From positions 759,549 to 823,548 of the forward strand of contig NZ_DS999213.1 of NCBI RefSeq assembly GCF_000156335.1: a stretch of DNA of 64,000 nucleotides. The letters run 5' to 3'. The number at the start of each line of letters is the position of its first letter. Within the stretch, counting starts at the first letter, position 1. Origin of the DNA: Roseobacter sp. GAI101. GTDB taxonomy: Bacteria; Pseudomonadota; Alphaproteobacteria; Rhodobacterales; Rhodobacteraceae. Positions 44,523 to 52,997 of this stretch are shown piece by piece. A program made the translations under genes and the position numbers. The notes beneath the pieces are model-generated. The model was not told the DNA's origin. It did not search any database and worked only from the letters and a program-made list of their open reading frames with translations.

Positions 44523-44606
44523 TGGTACCCAAGGCCGGACTCGAACCGGCACGCCTCGCGGCGGGGGATTTTGAATCCCCTGCGTCTACCATTCCGCCAC
44601 TCGGGC
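44523..44606 (-). tRNA. tRNA-Leu (anticodon CAA)
   Basis: On the minus strand the acceptor arms GCCCGAG and CTTGGGT pair, followed by discriminator A and an encoded CCA. The D arm TGGCGGAATGGTAGACGCA carries the leucine-type loop. The anticodon arm GGGGA-TTCAAAA-TCCCC places CAA at the anticodon (reads UUG). A short variable arm and GGTTCGAGTCC T arm complete the cloverleaf. Length is 84 bases with CCA. Confidence 0.96.
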
Positions 44607-44728
44607 CACGTCGTTCTGTTACCGTGCAATTGTCGGGGCGGCAAGGGGAAATTTGAGGCTTTCTCTTGACCCTGCCCTTTTGTCATGGTGTTGCAAGTTA
44701 ACGAATTTGCCATAGCGGAGCCTTGGCC

Positions 44729-45307
44729 ATGATCAGACGGTTTTATGATTGGGTTATTGGTCTCGCGCACCACCGCCACGCCTTGTGGGTGTTGGCTATC
44801 GTCGCATTTGTCGAAAGCTCGGTTTTCCCGATCCCGCCTGATGTGCTGATGATTCCGATGATCCTGGCCCGACCAAGCCGCGCGTGGTTAATTGCGGGCG
44901 TCGCGCTGATTGCCTCCGTGCTGGGCGGGCTTTTGGGATATGCCATCGGGGCCTTGGCATTCGAATCTCTCGGGGCACCTATCCTGGCCGCAATGGGCAA
45001 AGCCGATGCAATGGCGGAATTTTCAACGCGCTTTAACGACTTTGGCTTTTGGGCCGTTCTGGTCGCCGGAATAACTCCATTTCCCTACAAGGTGATCACG
45101 ATCATGTCCGGGTGGACTGGCATGCCGCTGGTCACCTTCATTGCCACATCAATTCTGGCCCGCGCGCTGCGTTTCTTTATTGTCGCTGCATTGCTGTGGA
45201 AATTTGGTCCACCGATCCGCGAATTCATCGAAAAGCGCTTGCCATTGGTCTTTACCGCCTGTGTCATTTTGCTCTTGGGCGGTTTCTTTTTCGTGAGGTA
45301 CATTTGA
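44729..45307 (+). CDS. DedA/YqaA-family membrane protein
   Basis: The 192-residue product has about five hydrophobic helices. It has the SNARE-associated/VTT-domain features of YqaA-type DedA relatives: FVESSVFPIPPDVLMIPMIL near residue 30, LGGLLGYAIGALAFE, and FWAVLVAGITPFPYKVITIMSG. Family members are linked to lipid-carrier or envelope homeostasis; no specific role is known here. The ATG at 44729 is 8 bases past a GGAG site. The stop overlaps the dsbB-like start (TGATG-type overlap), so the two are co-translated. Confidence 0.85.
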   Translation: MIRRFYDWVIGLAHHRHALWVLAIVAFVESSVFPIPPDVLMIPMILARPSRAWLIAGVALIASVLGGLLGYAIGALAFESLGAPILAAMGKADAMAEFSTRFNDFGFWAVLVAGITPFPYKVITIMSGWTGMPLVTFIATSILARALRFFIVAALLWKFGPPIREFIEKRLPLVFTACVILLLGGFFFVRYI

Positions 45308-45774
45308 TGTCGCGTAACATTTACGTTCTGCTTGCAACCCTGGGCTCTGCCGCGTTGCTCTTGGGGGCGTTCGGGTTCCAGCATTTGGGTGGCATGGCAC
45401 CTTGCAAGTTGTGCCTGTGGCAGCGCTGGCCCCATGGCGCGGCGATTATCATCGGTCTGGTTATTCTGGGCGGCGGTGCCCGAATGCTGGCATGGTTTGG
45501 TGCTGTTGCCACCGCAATCACCGGGGGTATCGGGGTATATCATGCCGGGGTCGAGTGGAAGTGGTGGCCCGGTCCATCTTCTTGCACCGGTGGCGGCATG
45601 GATCTTGGCGCGCTCAGCGGAAGCGACCTCTTGTCAATGGACGCACCGTCTGGCCTCGTCATGTGTGACGAGATTGTCTGGCAGATGCTTGGCCTGTCAA
45701 TGGCAGGCTGGAATGCGCTGATCAGTGCCGTGCTGCTTTGCCTTTGGGTGGCCGCGGCACGCAGCAAAGCCTAA
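45307..45774 (+). CDS. dsbB: Disulfide bond formation protein B family
   Basis: The 155-residue inner-membrane product has four helices and two cysteine pairs: APCKLCLWQRW (Cys33 and Cys36) and a second pair at about Cys93 and Cys120 in the periplasmic loop. This is the arrangement that lets DsbB pass electrons from DsbA to quinone. It is shorter in the second loop than the E. coli protein but normal for alphaproteobacteria. Its end overlaps the convergent Lrp-type gene by four bases. Confidence 0.88.
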   Translation: MSRNIYVLLATLGSAALLLGAFGFQHLGGMAPCKLCLWQRWPHGAAIIIGLVILGGGARMLAWFGAVATAITGGIGVYHAGVEWKWWPGPSSCTGGGMDLGALSGSDLLSMDAPSGLVMCDEIVWQMLGLSMAGWNALISAVLLCLWVAAARSKA

Positions 45775-46220
45775 CCCAGACGGGCACCCTGCCCCGATTT
45801 TCTGGTTTTCAGCAGCAGGCTGGTTTCGCTGGCAACGACACCTTCCATGCGTCGGATCCGGGCCAGAACCTCGTCAAAGTCTTCCAGCGTCGCGGCCCCG
45901 ATTTCAACGATCACGTCCCACCGCCCGTTCGTGGAATGCACCGCCCGCAGCTGTGCCATCTTGGTCAAGGTGCGGGTGATACGCTCTGTTCCGCTGCCTT
46001 CAATTTCGATCATCATCAGACCCCTGACGGGATCGGCCAGAACATCTGACCGGGTAACAACGGTAAACCCGATGATCTCTCCACTGGCACGCAACTTTGC
46101 CAGCCGCGCGCGCACCGTCGTGCGTGAGAGATTTAAGCTTGTCGCCAGATCTGATAAAGACTGGCGTGCATCCTGCCGTAGCGCAGCAATCAGGGCTTCG
46201 TCCGAACTGGTCATTTTCAC
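45771..46220 (-). CDS. Lrp/AsnC-family transcriptional regulator
   Basis: The 149-residue product has an N-terminal winged helix-turn-helix (LSDLATSLNLSRTTVRARLAKL, spanning about residues 18-40) and a C-terminal RAM ligand-binding domain (from about residue 65). These regulators respond to amino acids. It is transcribed divergently from the arginase gene, so it is likely the local activator or repressor of arginine/ornithine catabolism, an inference from gene placement (as for PutR/ArgP-like arrangements). Confidence 0.88.
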   Translation of the reverse strand: MKMTSSDEALIAALRQDARQSLSDLATSLNLSRTTVRARLAKLRASGEIIGFTVVTRSDVLADPVRGLMMIEIEGSGTERITRTLTKMAQLRAVHSTNGRWDVIVEIGAATLEDFDEVLARIRRMEGVVASETSLLLKTRKSGQGARLG

Positions 46221-46325
46221 ATTCCTTTTCGGCTAAATACTATCCGTTTCGGTCACTCTTTCGAATGGCTTTGTGACAGATCAGCCAGAAACCACAGTAA
46301 GGCCACTCGTCAGCGCTATTTAAGG

Positions 46326-46360
46326 ATTTGGATTCGTCAAAAGCAATCACTAATCCAAAT
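46326..46360. promoter_or_regulatory. Inverted repeat in the Lrp / arginase divergent promoter region
   Basis: Perfect 9-base arms ATTTGGATT (46326-46334) and AATCCAAAT (46352-46360) lie 17 bases apart in the 255-base gap between the divergent regulator and arginase genes. A nearby repeated CCATAT word (about 46368-46381) adds AT-rich structure. AT-rich symmetrical sites of this kind are typical of Lrp-type operators, but the assignment is inferred. Confidence 0.4.
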
Positions 46361-46475
46361 TGAGAACCATATGTTCCATATCGAACAAACTGCGTCCATT
46401 TTGGTCAATTTAGCAAGTTGATCCTGAACGGATCTGCCAGATACATCCACCCAACCCCTTGTTAAGGAAATTTAG

Positions 46476-47396
46476 ATGACACAGCAAAATTGCATTCTAC
46501 TCGGCGCACCAATGGATAGCGGCAAACGCCGTCTTGGCTGCTTGATGGGCCCTGATGCCTATCGCACCGCAGGTCTGGCAACGGCGCTGACCGATCTGGG
46601 ACATAGCGTGACAGACCGCGGCAATGTACTGCCTGCGCCCTATACCCCTGGCCAACATCCCAAATTGCACGCCCTTGAAGAAACCATCGCATGGACCCAA
46701 AGTCTGGCCGACGCGGCCGAGGCGGCGCTGGCAGACGGGACCCCGATCTTCATGGGGGGCGATCATGCGCTGGCGTCCGGAACCGTATTGGGCGCGATGC
46801 GCCACGCGCAGGCGCAGGGACGCCCCTTGTTCGTCCTCTGGCTTGACGCGCATAGCGATTTTCACACACCCGAAAGCACCGATAGCGGAAATTTGCATGG
46901 CACGCCGTTGGGCTATGTGACGGGGCGCGAGGGTTTTGATGCGTTTCCCGCGCTTCCTTATGCCCTGCCCCATGACAATATCGCCATCATCGGGCTGCGG
47001 TCCGTCGATGCGGCCGAACGCGCGGCCTTGCAGGAAACGACCATTCAGCGGGTCGACATGCGCGAGATTGACGAAACCGGGATCGCGACACCTTTGAATG
47101 CGTTCCTCTCAAAGGTCGCCGCAGCTAACGGCATGCTGCATGTGTCCTTGGATGTTGATTTCCTTGATCCTTCGGTCGCTCCGGCCGTGGGTACAACCGT
47201 TCCCGGCGGGGCCACCGTCCGCGAGGGACATCTGGTGATGGAAATCCTGCATGACAGCGGCCTGATGACTTCGCTTGATCTGGTCGAGCTCAACCCGTTT
47301 CTGGACGAGCGTGGCCGCACGGCGCGGCTGATGGTTGATCTTGCCGCTTCTGCATTTGGCCGGCGGGTGTTCGACCGTCCGACACGCGCCTATTGA
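46476..47396 (+). CDS. rocF: Arginase
   Basis: Arginase hydrolyses arginine to ornithine and urea. The 306-residue product has the manganese ligands in GGDHALASG, WLDAHSDFHTPES and SLDVDFLDPSVAPAVG, all in the right order and spacing, and the substrate-contact segment SGNLHGTPLGY. It has normal length for the family. It is followed after 21 bases by ornithine cyclodeaminase, which uses its product, and is divergent from an Lrp-type regulator. Confidence 0.95.
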   Translation: MTQQNCILLGAPMDSGKRRLGCLMGPDAYRTAGLATALTDLGHSVTDRGNVLPAPYTPGQHPKLHALEETIAWTQSLADAAEAALADGTPIFMGGDHALASGTVLGAMRHAQAQGRPLFVLWLDAHSDFHTPESTDSGNLHGTPLGYVTGREGFDAFPALPYALPHDNIAIIGLRSVDAAERAALQETTIQRVDMREIDETGIATPLNAFLSKVAAANGMLHVSLDVDFLDPSVAPAVGTTVPGGATVREGHLVMEILHDSGLMTSLDLVELNPFLDERGRTARLMVDLAASAFGRRVFDRPTRAY

Positions 47397-47417
47397 TCCC
47401 CTGAAAGGACCCTGACC

Positions 47418-48467
47418 ATGACCGATCTTTCGCCTTCGTCCAAAGCGCTTGTGCCCTTTGTTTCCGTACACAACATGATGCAACTGATCCATCACATCGG
47501 GATCGAACCGATGCTGGTGGAGCTTGGCGACTATATCGAGGCGGATTTTCGGCGGTGGGAACTGTTCGACAAAACCCCCCGTGTTGCCAGCCATTCAGAA
47601 AAAGGCGTGATTGAACTGATGCCGACGTCGGATGGTGAGGTCTACGGGTTCAAATATGTCAACGGGCACCCCTCCAACACGGTGGACGGGTTGCAGACGG
47701 TCACGGCATTCGGGTTGCTGGCCAATGTCGACAACGGCTATCCGGTGTTGCTGTCCGAGATGACGATCCTGACCGCCCTGCGCACGGCAGCGACGTCTGC
47801 GGTCGTGGCCCGGTTGCTGGCACCCAAGGGCGCGCATGTGATGGCGATGATCGGCAATGGCGCGCAGTCCGAATTCCAGACCTTGGCGATGAAGGCGATT
47901 GTCGGGATCGACGAGGTGCGTCTTTATGATACGGACCGCGCGGCCACTGCCAAATGCGCGGCGAACCTGGCGGGGTACGGGATCAAGGTCGTGGCCTGTG
48001 ACACTGCAGAAGAGGCTATTCTGGGCGCGCAGATCGTCACAACCTGCACCGCGGACAAGCAATATGCGACGATCCTGACAGACAACATGGTGGGGGCCGG
48101 CATCCACATCAACGCAATCGGCGGTGACTGCCCCGGCAAGACCGAACTGGCCCCCGCGATCCTGCACCGCGCTGGTATCTTTGTGGAATACCCCGAACAG
48201 ACCCGGATCGAGGGCGAAATTCAACAGCTTGCCCCCGACCACCCCGTGACCGAAATCTGGCAGGTCCTGACCGGCCAGGCCAAAGGCCGCGTCGACGACA
48301 AGCAAATCACGCTTTTCGATTCAGTGGGCTTTGCGATCGAAGATTTTTCCGCCCTGCGCTATGTCCGCGACCAGATCACGGGGACCGGGTTCTTTGACTC
48401 GCTGGATCTGCTGGCCGACCCCGAAGACCCGCGCGACCTGTTCGGCATGTTGCAGCGGGCCGGTTAG
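47418..48467 (+). CDS. Ornithine cyclodeaminase
   Basis: The enzyme converts ornithine to proline and ammonia with bound NAD. The 349-residue product has the NAD-binding region VMAMIGNGAQSEFQTLA, KYVNGHPSNTVDGLQTV, and INAIGGDCPGKTELAP, all characteristic of the OCD/mu-crystallin family (bacterial ornithine cyclodeaminase subgroup by its long N-terminal extension). With arginase directly upstream, the pair turns arginine into proline. It ends five bases from the convergent monooxygenase. Confidence 0.93.
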   Translation: MTDLSPSSKALVPFVSVHNMMQLIHHIGIEPMLVELGDYIEADFRRWELFDKTPRVASHSEKGVIELMPTSDGEVYGFKYVNGHPSNTVDGLQTVTAFGLLANVDNGYPVLLSEMTILTALRTAATSAVVARLLAPKGAHVMAMIGNGAQSEFQTLAMKAIVGIDEVRLYDTDRAATAKCAANLAGYGIKVVACDTAEEAILGAQIVTTCTADKQYATILTDNMVGAGIHINAIGGDCPGKTELAPAILHRAGIFVEYPEQTRIEGEIQQLAPDHPVTEIWQVLTGQAKGRVDDKQITLFDSVGFAIEDFSALRYVRDQITGTGFFDSLDLLADPEDPRDLFGMLQRAG

Positions 48468-48472
48468 CGCGA

Positions 48473-49639
48473 TTATGGCGTGGTCACGTCATGGTGGTAA
48501 AGCCAGTTGAACGCGCCGATCATCGCACCGGGTGCCAGTCTGCTGGCAAGGCGCAGGCCCAGATGGGCCGCAGTGCGCGTCATCCCCGGATGCAGGTGAT
48601 AGCGCGCGGCATTACCTGCGGCAGTCTTGATCACCCGGCGCACGCGGGCCTCGCGGATTGATTGATAGCGGCGCAATGCCTGATCTATAGGCTGGTTCAG
48701 AACGCATGATGCCAGAACCCATGCATCCTCCAACGCCATGTTGGCCCCTTGCGCCAAAAACGGCAGCGTCGGATGGGCCGCATCCCCCAAAAGCGCCACG
48801 CCATTTTGTTGCCAGACGGATGCAACAGGATGATGATGCAGCCCCCACAGGGTACAGTGGTCAACGGCGGCGATCATGTCAGCCGCCCGTCCCCCGAATG
48901 CACCGAACGCACGTCGCAGGTTGGCGGGATTATCCGCAATGCTCCACCCCTCGGGTGCCCAGGTGTCACGTTCTTCCACTGCGACCAGATTGATCAGCTT
49001 GCCGCCCCGCAAAGGATAGCTGACCAGATGGCGCCCGGGCCCCATGGTCACATGCGCTTCGGCAGGATGGTCAAACCGGTTGGGGATCAGCGCGCGCCAC
49101 GCGACCTGCCCCGAAAATTGGGCCGCATCGTCCCCGTTCAGTGTCGCGCGGGTTTTCGAATGAATGCCACCGGCATCGACGATCAGTTCGGCACGTCGAC
49201 GGGCATGATCCGCCAACAGCAAGGTCGGCGGCCCACCGGGCACCACCTTTTCCACCTGCGCGCCCAGTTCGACCGACACATTCCCCCGTTTCGCCGCCCC
49301 GAACAGGACATCGATCAGATCGGCACGGTGCACGAACATGTAAGGATAATCCGCCTGCCCGCGCATCAGATCAAGGCGCGCGACCTGACGGCCCGCCTTG
49401 TAATCGTTCAAAACCACGGCCTGTCCGCGCACGGCACTGCGTTCTTTCAGCTTTGCCTCAAGGCCCATTGCACGCAGGACTGCCATGCCATTGGGGCTGA
49501 TCTGCAGTCCCGCGCCGACTTCGGATACCACGGGGGCCTGTTCCAGCAAGGTCACCGCCATGCCCCGTCGCGCCAGGGCTGCAGCGGCGGCAAGCCCGCC
49601 AATTCCGGCCCCAATCACAATTGCATTGCTGACAGTCAT
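48473..49639 (-). CDS. FAD-dependent aromatic monooxygenase (salicylate-hydroxylase-like)
   Basis: The 388-residue product has the N-terminal FAD motif VIGAGIGGLAAAAALARRG, the DG-type motif LIVDAGGIHSKTR, and VALLGDAAHPTLPFLAQGAN with the second FAD-binding GD segment. These are the three marks of group A flavin hydroxylases. Sequence flavour is close to salicylate or 6-hydroxynicotinate hydroxylases but the substrate cannot be stated. I preferred the ATG at 49639 (GGGGCAGGAT upstream) to a TTG at 49660. Confidence 0.85.
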   Translation of the reverse strand: MTVSNAIVIGAGIGGLAAAAALARRGMAVTLLEQAPVVSEVGAGLQISPNGMAVLRAMGLEAKLKERSAVRGQAVVLNDYKAGRQVARLDLMRGQADYPYMFVHRADLIDVLFGAAKRGNVSVELGAQVEKVVPGGPPTLLLADHARRRAELIVDAGGIHSKTRATLNGDDAAQFSGQVAWRALIPNRFDHPAEAHVTMGPGRHLVSYPLRGGKLINLVAVEERDTWAPEGWSIADNPANLRRAFGAFGGRAADMIAAVDHCTLWGLHHHPVASVWQQNGVALLGDAAHPTLPFLAQGANMALEDAWVLASCVLNQPIDQALRRYQSIREARVRRVIKTAAGNAARYHLHPGMTRTAAHLGLRLASRLAPGAMIGAFNWLYHHDVTTP

Positions 49640-49671
49640 ATCCTGCCCCTTATCATCCAAATAAATAACAT

Positions 49672-49705
49672 AAAAAAAGCGCCGGGGCTTTCACCCTGAC
49701 GCTTT
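49672..49705 (-). terminator. Rho-independent terminator of dksA
   Basis: On the minus strand AAAGCGTCAGGG, loop TGAAAG, CCCCGGCGCTTT is followed by a run of seven T in total. One mismatch and one wobble interrupt the stem. It lies about 30 bases downstream of dksA and upstream of the monooxygenase start. Confidence 0.82.
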
Positions 49706-49736
49706 CATAAAATAAAACTCTTAACCGTTCCGTCGA

Positions 49737-50159
49737 TCAATCATCACGGTGTACTTTTTCACGACGCTCGTGACGCTCTTGCGCTTCAAGGCTCATCGTG
49801 GCGATGGGACGTGCGTCCAGACGTTTCAACGAAATCGGATCACCCGTCACAGAACAGTAGCCAAATTCGCCTTCGTCGATCCGGCGCAGTGCCGCGTCGA
49901 TCTTGTTAACCAGTTTGCGCGCACGGTCCCGGGTCCGCAATTCAAGCGCACGGTCGGTCTCTTCCGAGGCGCGATCGTTCACATCCGGGATGTTGCGCGT
50001 CCCGTCCTGCAAGCCCTCGATGGTGTCGCGGCTCCCGGCCAAAAGCTCGGCCTTCCACGCCAACAGCTTGCGTCTGAAATATTCGACTTGCCGATCATTC
50101 ATGAACGGTTCGTCTTCGGCAGGAGTGTAATCGTCCGCCAAAAATACTTCCTGTTTCAT
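49737..50159 (-). CDS. dksA: RNA polymerase-binding factor DksA, one-cysteine type
   Basis: DksA binds in the RNA polymerase secondary channel and with ppGpp adjusts rRNA and amino-acid promoters. The 140-residue product has the coiled-coil tip residues DVNDRASEE (DxxDxA motif, about residues 59-64) and the LRTRDRARKLVNKID helix. The C-terminal zinc-finger region retains only one cysteine (Cys102 in YCSVTG); the second pair position reads TMSLEAQ. The zinc site is therefore lost, as I recall for other Rhodobacteraceae DksA proteins. ATG at 50159 is preceded by GGGGAA. Divergent from the MoxR gene. Confidence 0.92.
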   Translation of the reverse strand: MKQEVFLADDYTPAEDEPFMNDRQVEYFRRKLLAWKAELLAGSRDTIEGLQDGTRNIPDVNDRASEETDRALELRTRDRARKLVNKIDAALRRIDEGEFGYCSVTGDPISLKRLDARPIATMSLEAQERHERREKVHRDD

Positions 50160-50319
50160 ATCATTCCCCATAGCGGTCTAAATCCAGTCCTTAAGGTGCA
50201 CCACCGCCCCCGTTACCTGCGGATCATCTAACGCAGCGTTCCCAGATTGTCACTACACAATGCCCACGTTTTTTGGTTAAGTGGTGCCAAATAGCGCGTC
50301 TTATAAGGTTGATAACAAG

Positions 50320-51159
50320 ATGAAATTCCAAGGAACTGATGATTACGTTGCAACGGATGACCTCACCATCGCGGTGAATGCGGCCGTTACGCTGGAACGA
50401 CCCCTGCTTGTGAAGGGCGAACCGGGCACGGGCAAAACGGAACTTGCGCGCCAAGTGTCGAATGCGCTTGGACTGCCCATGATTGAATGGAATATCAAGT
50501 CCACAACCAGGGCGCAGCAAGGCCTGTATGAATACGATGCCGTCAGCCGGTTGCGCGACAGCCAATTGGGCGAAGAACGCGTCCATGATGTCAAGAACTA
50601 CATCCGCAAGGGCAAGCTGTGGCAGGCCTTTGAGGCCGCGGGAAAGACCGTGCTGCTGATCGACGAGATCGACAAGGCCGACATCGAATTCCCCAACGAC
50701 CTTCTGCAAGAACTCGATAAGATGGAGTTCTTCGTCTACGAGACCGGCGAGACCATCAAGGCGGTCAATCGGCCCATCGTCATCATCACGTCGAACAATG
50801 AAAAGGAACTGCCCGACGCGTTTCTGCGCCGCTGCTTTTTCCACTACATCCGGTTCCCGGAGATGGACACGCTGCGCAAGATCGTCGAAGTGCACCATCC
50901 CGGTATCAAGGAAACCCTGCTGACCACCGCCCTGACCCAGTTCTATGAAATCCGCGACCAGCAAGGCTTGAAGAAAAAGCCGTCGACTTCGGAAGTGTTG
51001 GATTGGCTCAAATTGCTGCTGGCCGAAGATATGGACGCCGCTGACCTCAAGAAGGACGGCAAGAGCGCGTTGCCCAAGCTGCACGGTGCTCTGCTGAAGA
51101 ACGAACAGGATGTGCATTTGTTCGAACGGCTGGCCTTTATGGCACGCGCGCAAAAATAA
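50320..51159 (+). CDS. MoxR-family AAA+ ATPase
   Basis: The 279-residue product has Walker A GEPGTGKTELA (residues 33-40), Walker B VLLIDEIDKAD, and the sensor 1 region IVIITSNNEKELPDAFLRRC, all typical of MoxR/CbbQ-type AAA+ proteins. Such proteins act with VWA-domain partners to mature or remodel protein complexes. A VWA gene lies 1.8 kb downstream after a DUF2927 and a tiny membrane protein gene. The start at 50320 (AAGG upstream) is preferred over 50281. Confidence 0.92.
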   Translation: MKFQGTDDYVATDDLTIAVNAAVTLERPLLVKGEPGTGKTELARQVSNALGLPMIEWNIKSTTRAQQGLYEYDAVSRLRDSQLGEERVHDVKNYIRKGKLWQAFEAAGKTVLLIDEIDKADIEFPNDLLQELDKMEFFVYETGETIKAVNRPIVIITSNNEKELPDAFLRRCFFHYIRFPEMDTLRKIVEVHHPGIKETLLTTALTQFYEIRDQQGLKKKPSTSEVLDWLKLLLAEDMDAADLKKDGKSALPKLHGALLKNEQDVHLFERLAFMARAQK

Positions 51160-51404
51160 CCTTTATGGTATTATCTGGGGGACGTCGGCCCCTTGCACAC
51201 TTGTGGCGTGCATGACACGCGCGCCACAAGCCTGCCCCAATCATTAACTTTCTTCTCTGTTTTGACATGTTTGCTCCCTAGAAAGGTCCGGATAGAGGGC
51301 GAAAAGACCCTGTAAACAGCTCAAAAGGGCAAGGCAGGTAAAATGATTGATATGATTTCAGCACAGTATGTGCGCTGCGTGAGGTTTCTCTTCGCAGAAC
51401 GGAT

Positions 51405-52802
51405 GTGGGCCAGCAAAGATCCTTCATCGGGTCGACCTACGTGAGGTGGCGTCTGCTTTTCCCGCTGATGTTGGTCGTGAATGCCTGTGTGCCGGCGTCG
51501 GACCCCGGCGTCGTGTCGCGTGCAGCATTCGAGACACCAACCTCATCCTTGCCCCCGATGAAAAGCTTTGCGGCACATCACGCATCCCCTGCACCACGGT
51601 CGAACAACGACCTGTCCCTTGATTTCATTGAACTGGCGTTCCGTATGGAAAGCGGCAAGGATCTGACCGTTTTCACCCGGTTCGAAGGGCCTGTGACCAT
51701 CCGTGTCATTGGTGGGCCGCCCCCCACGCTCGGCCCTGATTTGTCCCGGCTGATCGGCCGCCTCCGCTCTGAGGCCAATATCGACATACGCCCGACCACC
51801 GCAGCCTCGGCAAACATCACGATCGAGGCTGTCAGCCGCAGCCAGATCCGTCAGGTCCTGCCCCAAGCCGCCTGTTTCGTCGCCCCTAACGTCAGCAGCA
51901 TCGCGGAATACAAGAAGGTGCGGCGTTCTGCGCAGACCAACTGGTCGCTTTTGAAAACCCGCAGCCGTGTGGCGATTTTCCTGCCCAATGACGCCAGCCC
52001 GCAAGAGGTCCGCGATTGCCTGCACGAAGAGGTCGCACAAGCGCTCGGCCCCTTGAACGACCTGTACCGCCTGCCTGATTCCGTCTTTAACGACGACAAC
52101 GTGCATACGGTCCTGACCGGTTTCGACATGATGATCCTGCGCGCCTATTACGATCCTGCCCTGCGCTCGGGTATGACGCGGGGTCAGGTGGCCAGCGCCC
52201 TGCCCGGTATTCTCGCCCGGATCAACCCGCGCGGCACCTCGACCAAGGCGCGCTTTGTCACCCGGACCCCACGCGAATGGAAAACTGCTGTGCAAGGGGC
52301 GCTTGGGCCCGGACGCTCTGATGGGCAACGCCAGGATGCGGCCTATAGCGCCATCAAGATCGCACAATCCCTGGGCTGGCAGGACCACCGCCGCGCGTTT
52401 GCCCATTACGCCATGGGCCGCGCTTTGCAAGCCGGCGACGCAGAGGCAGCGCACAAGCAATACGAGCTGGCCGATCTGTTCTACGCCCGCAACCTTGGTA
52501 CCGATCTGCATCGCGCCTATGTCGCAACCCAACTTGGGGCCTACGCAATTTCCAAAGGGGACGGGCCGCAGGCGCTGCGGCTTATTGGCCCACATATCGA
52601 AACCGCCCGCAACCGCGAGAACGCCGCCCTGCTCAGCACCCTTCTTTTACTGCGTGCCGAAGCGCTCGAGCTTGAAAACCGCTCAGCCGAGGCACGGATG
52701 GTCAGACTGGACAGTATTGGCTGGGCACGGTACGGGTTTGGCTCTGACTGGGCTGTGCGGGCCAAAATGCGCGAAATTGCGTCGCTTAACCCGCTCAAAT
52801 AA
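51405..52802 (+). CDS. DUF2927-domain lipoprotein
   Basis: The product of about 465 residues has a hydrophobic N-terminal segment with a lipobox-like VVNAC sequence (LLFPLMLVVNACVP), suggesting an exported lipoprotein. A DUF2927 region (about residues 130-260, including DCLHEEVAQALGPLNDLYRLPDSVFN) follows, and then a C-terminal helical part with TPR character (RAFAHYAMGRALQAGDAEA). The start is uncertain: GTG at 51405 or GTG at 51441, the latter giving a shorter signal peptide. Function unknown; association with the MoxR and VWA genes is by position. Confidence 0.78.
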   Translation: MGQQRSFIGSTYVRWRLLFPLMLVVNACVPASDPGVVSRAAFETPTSSLPPMKSFAAHHASPAPRSNNDLSLDFIELAFRMESGKDLTVFTRFEGPVTIRVIGGPPPTLGPDLSRLIGRLRSEANIDIRPTTAASANITIEAVSRSQIRQVLPQAACFVAPNVSSIAEYKKVRRSAQTNWSLLKTRSRVAIFLPNDASPQEVRDCLHEEVAQALGPLNDLYRLPDSVFNDDNVHTVLTGFDMMILRAYYDPALRSGMTRGQVASALPGILARINPRGTSTKARFVTRTPREWKTAVQGALGPGRSDGQRQDAAYSAIKIAQSLGWQDHRRAFAHYAMGRALQAGDAEAAHKQYELADLFYARNLGTDLHRAYVATQLGAYAISKGDGPQALRLIGPHIETARNRENAALLSTLLLLRAEALELENRSAEARMVRLDSIGWARYGFGSDWAVRAKMREIASLNPLK

Positions 52803-52820
52803 CAAGCGAAACGGGCCGAT

Positions 52821-52994
52821 ATGATCGTATTAATTTTTGCCTTGATTGGCGCAGTGATAGGCGGTTTCACCGCGTATCGACGCAAGGGAAACCGCAAGGA
52901 TATGGCGCAATACGCGGCAGGTTTCGGGATGGCCTTTATTATCGTGGGGATGATCCTTACAGTCATCATCGACCGAGTCCTCTCCGGGGTTTAA
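52821..52994 (+). CDS. Small membrane protein, 57 residues, between DUF2927 and VWA genes
   Basis: A short frame begins MIVLIFALIGAVIGGFTAYR, continues as a basic loop RKGNRKDMAQYAAGFG, and then MAFIIVGMILTVIIDRVLSGV. This is a two-helix membrane hairpin. The stop is three bases before the VWA start, so it is translated in the MoxR-VWA operon. I recognise no family, but glycine zipper-like GAVIGGF may favour helix packing. Confidence 0.72.
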   Translation: MIVLIFALIGAVIGGFTAYRRKGNRKDMAQYAAGFGMAFIIVGMILTVIIDRVLSGV

Positions 52995-52997
52995 ACG

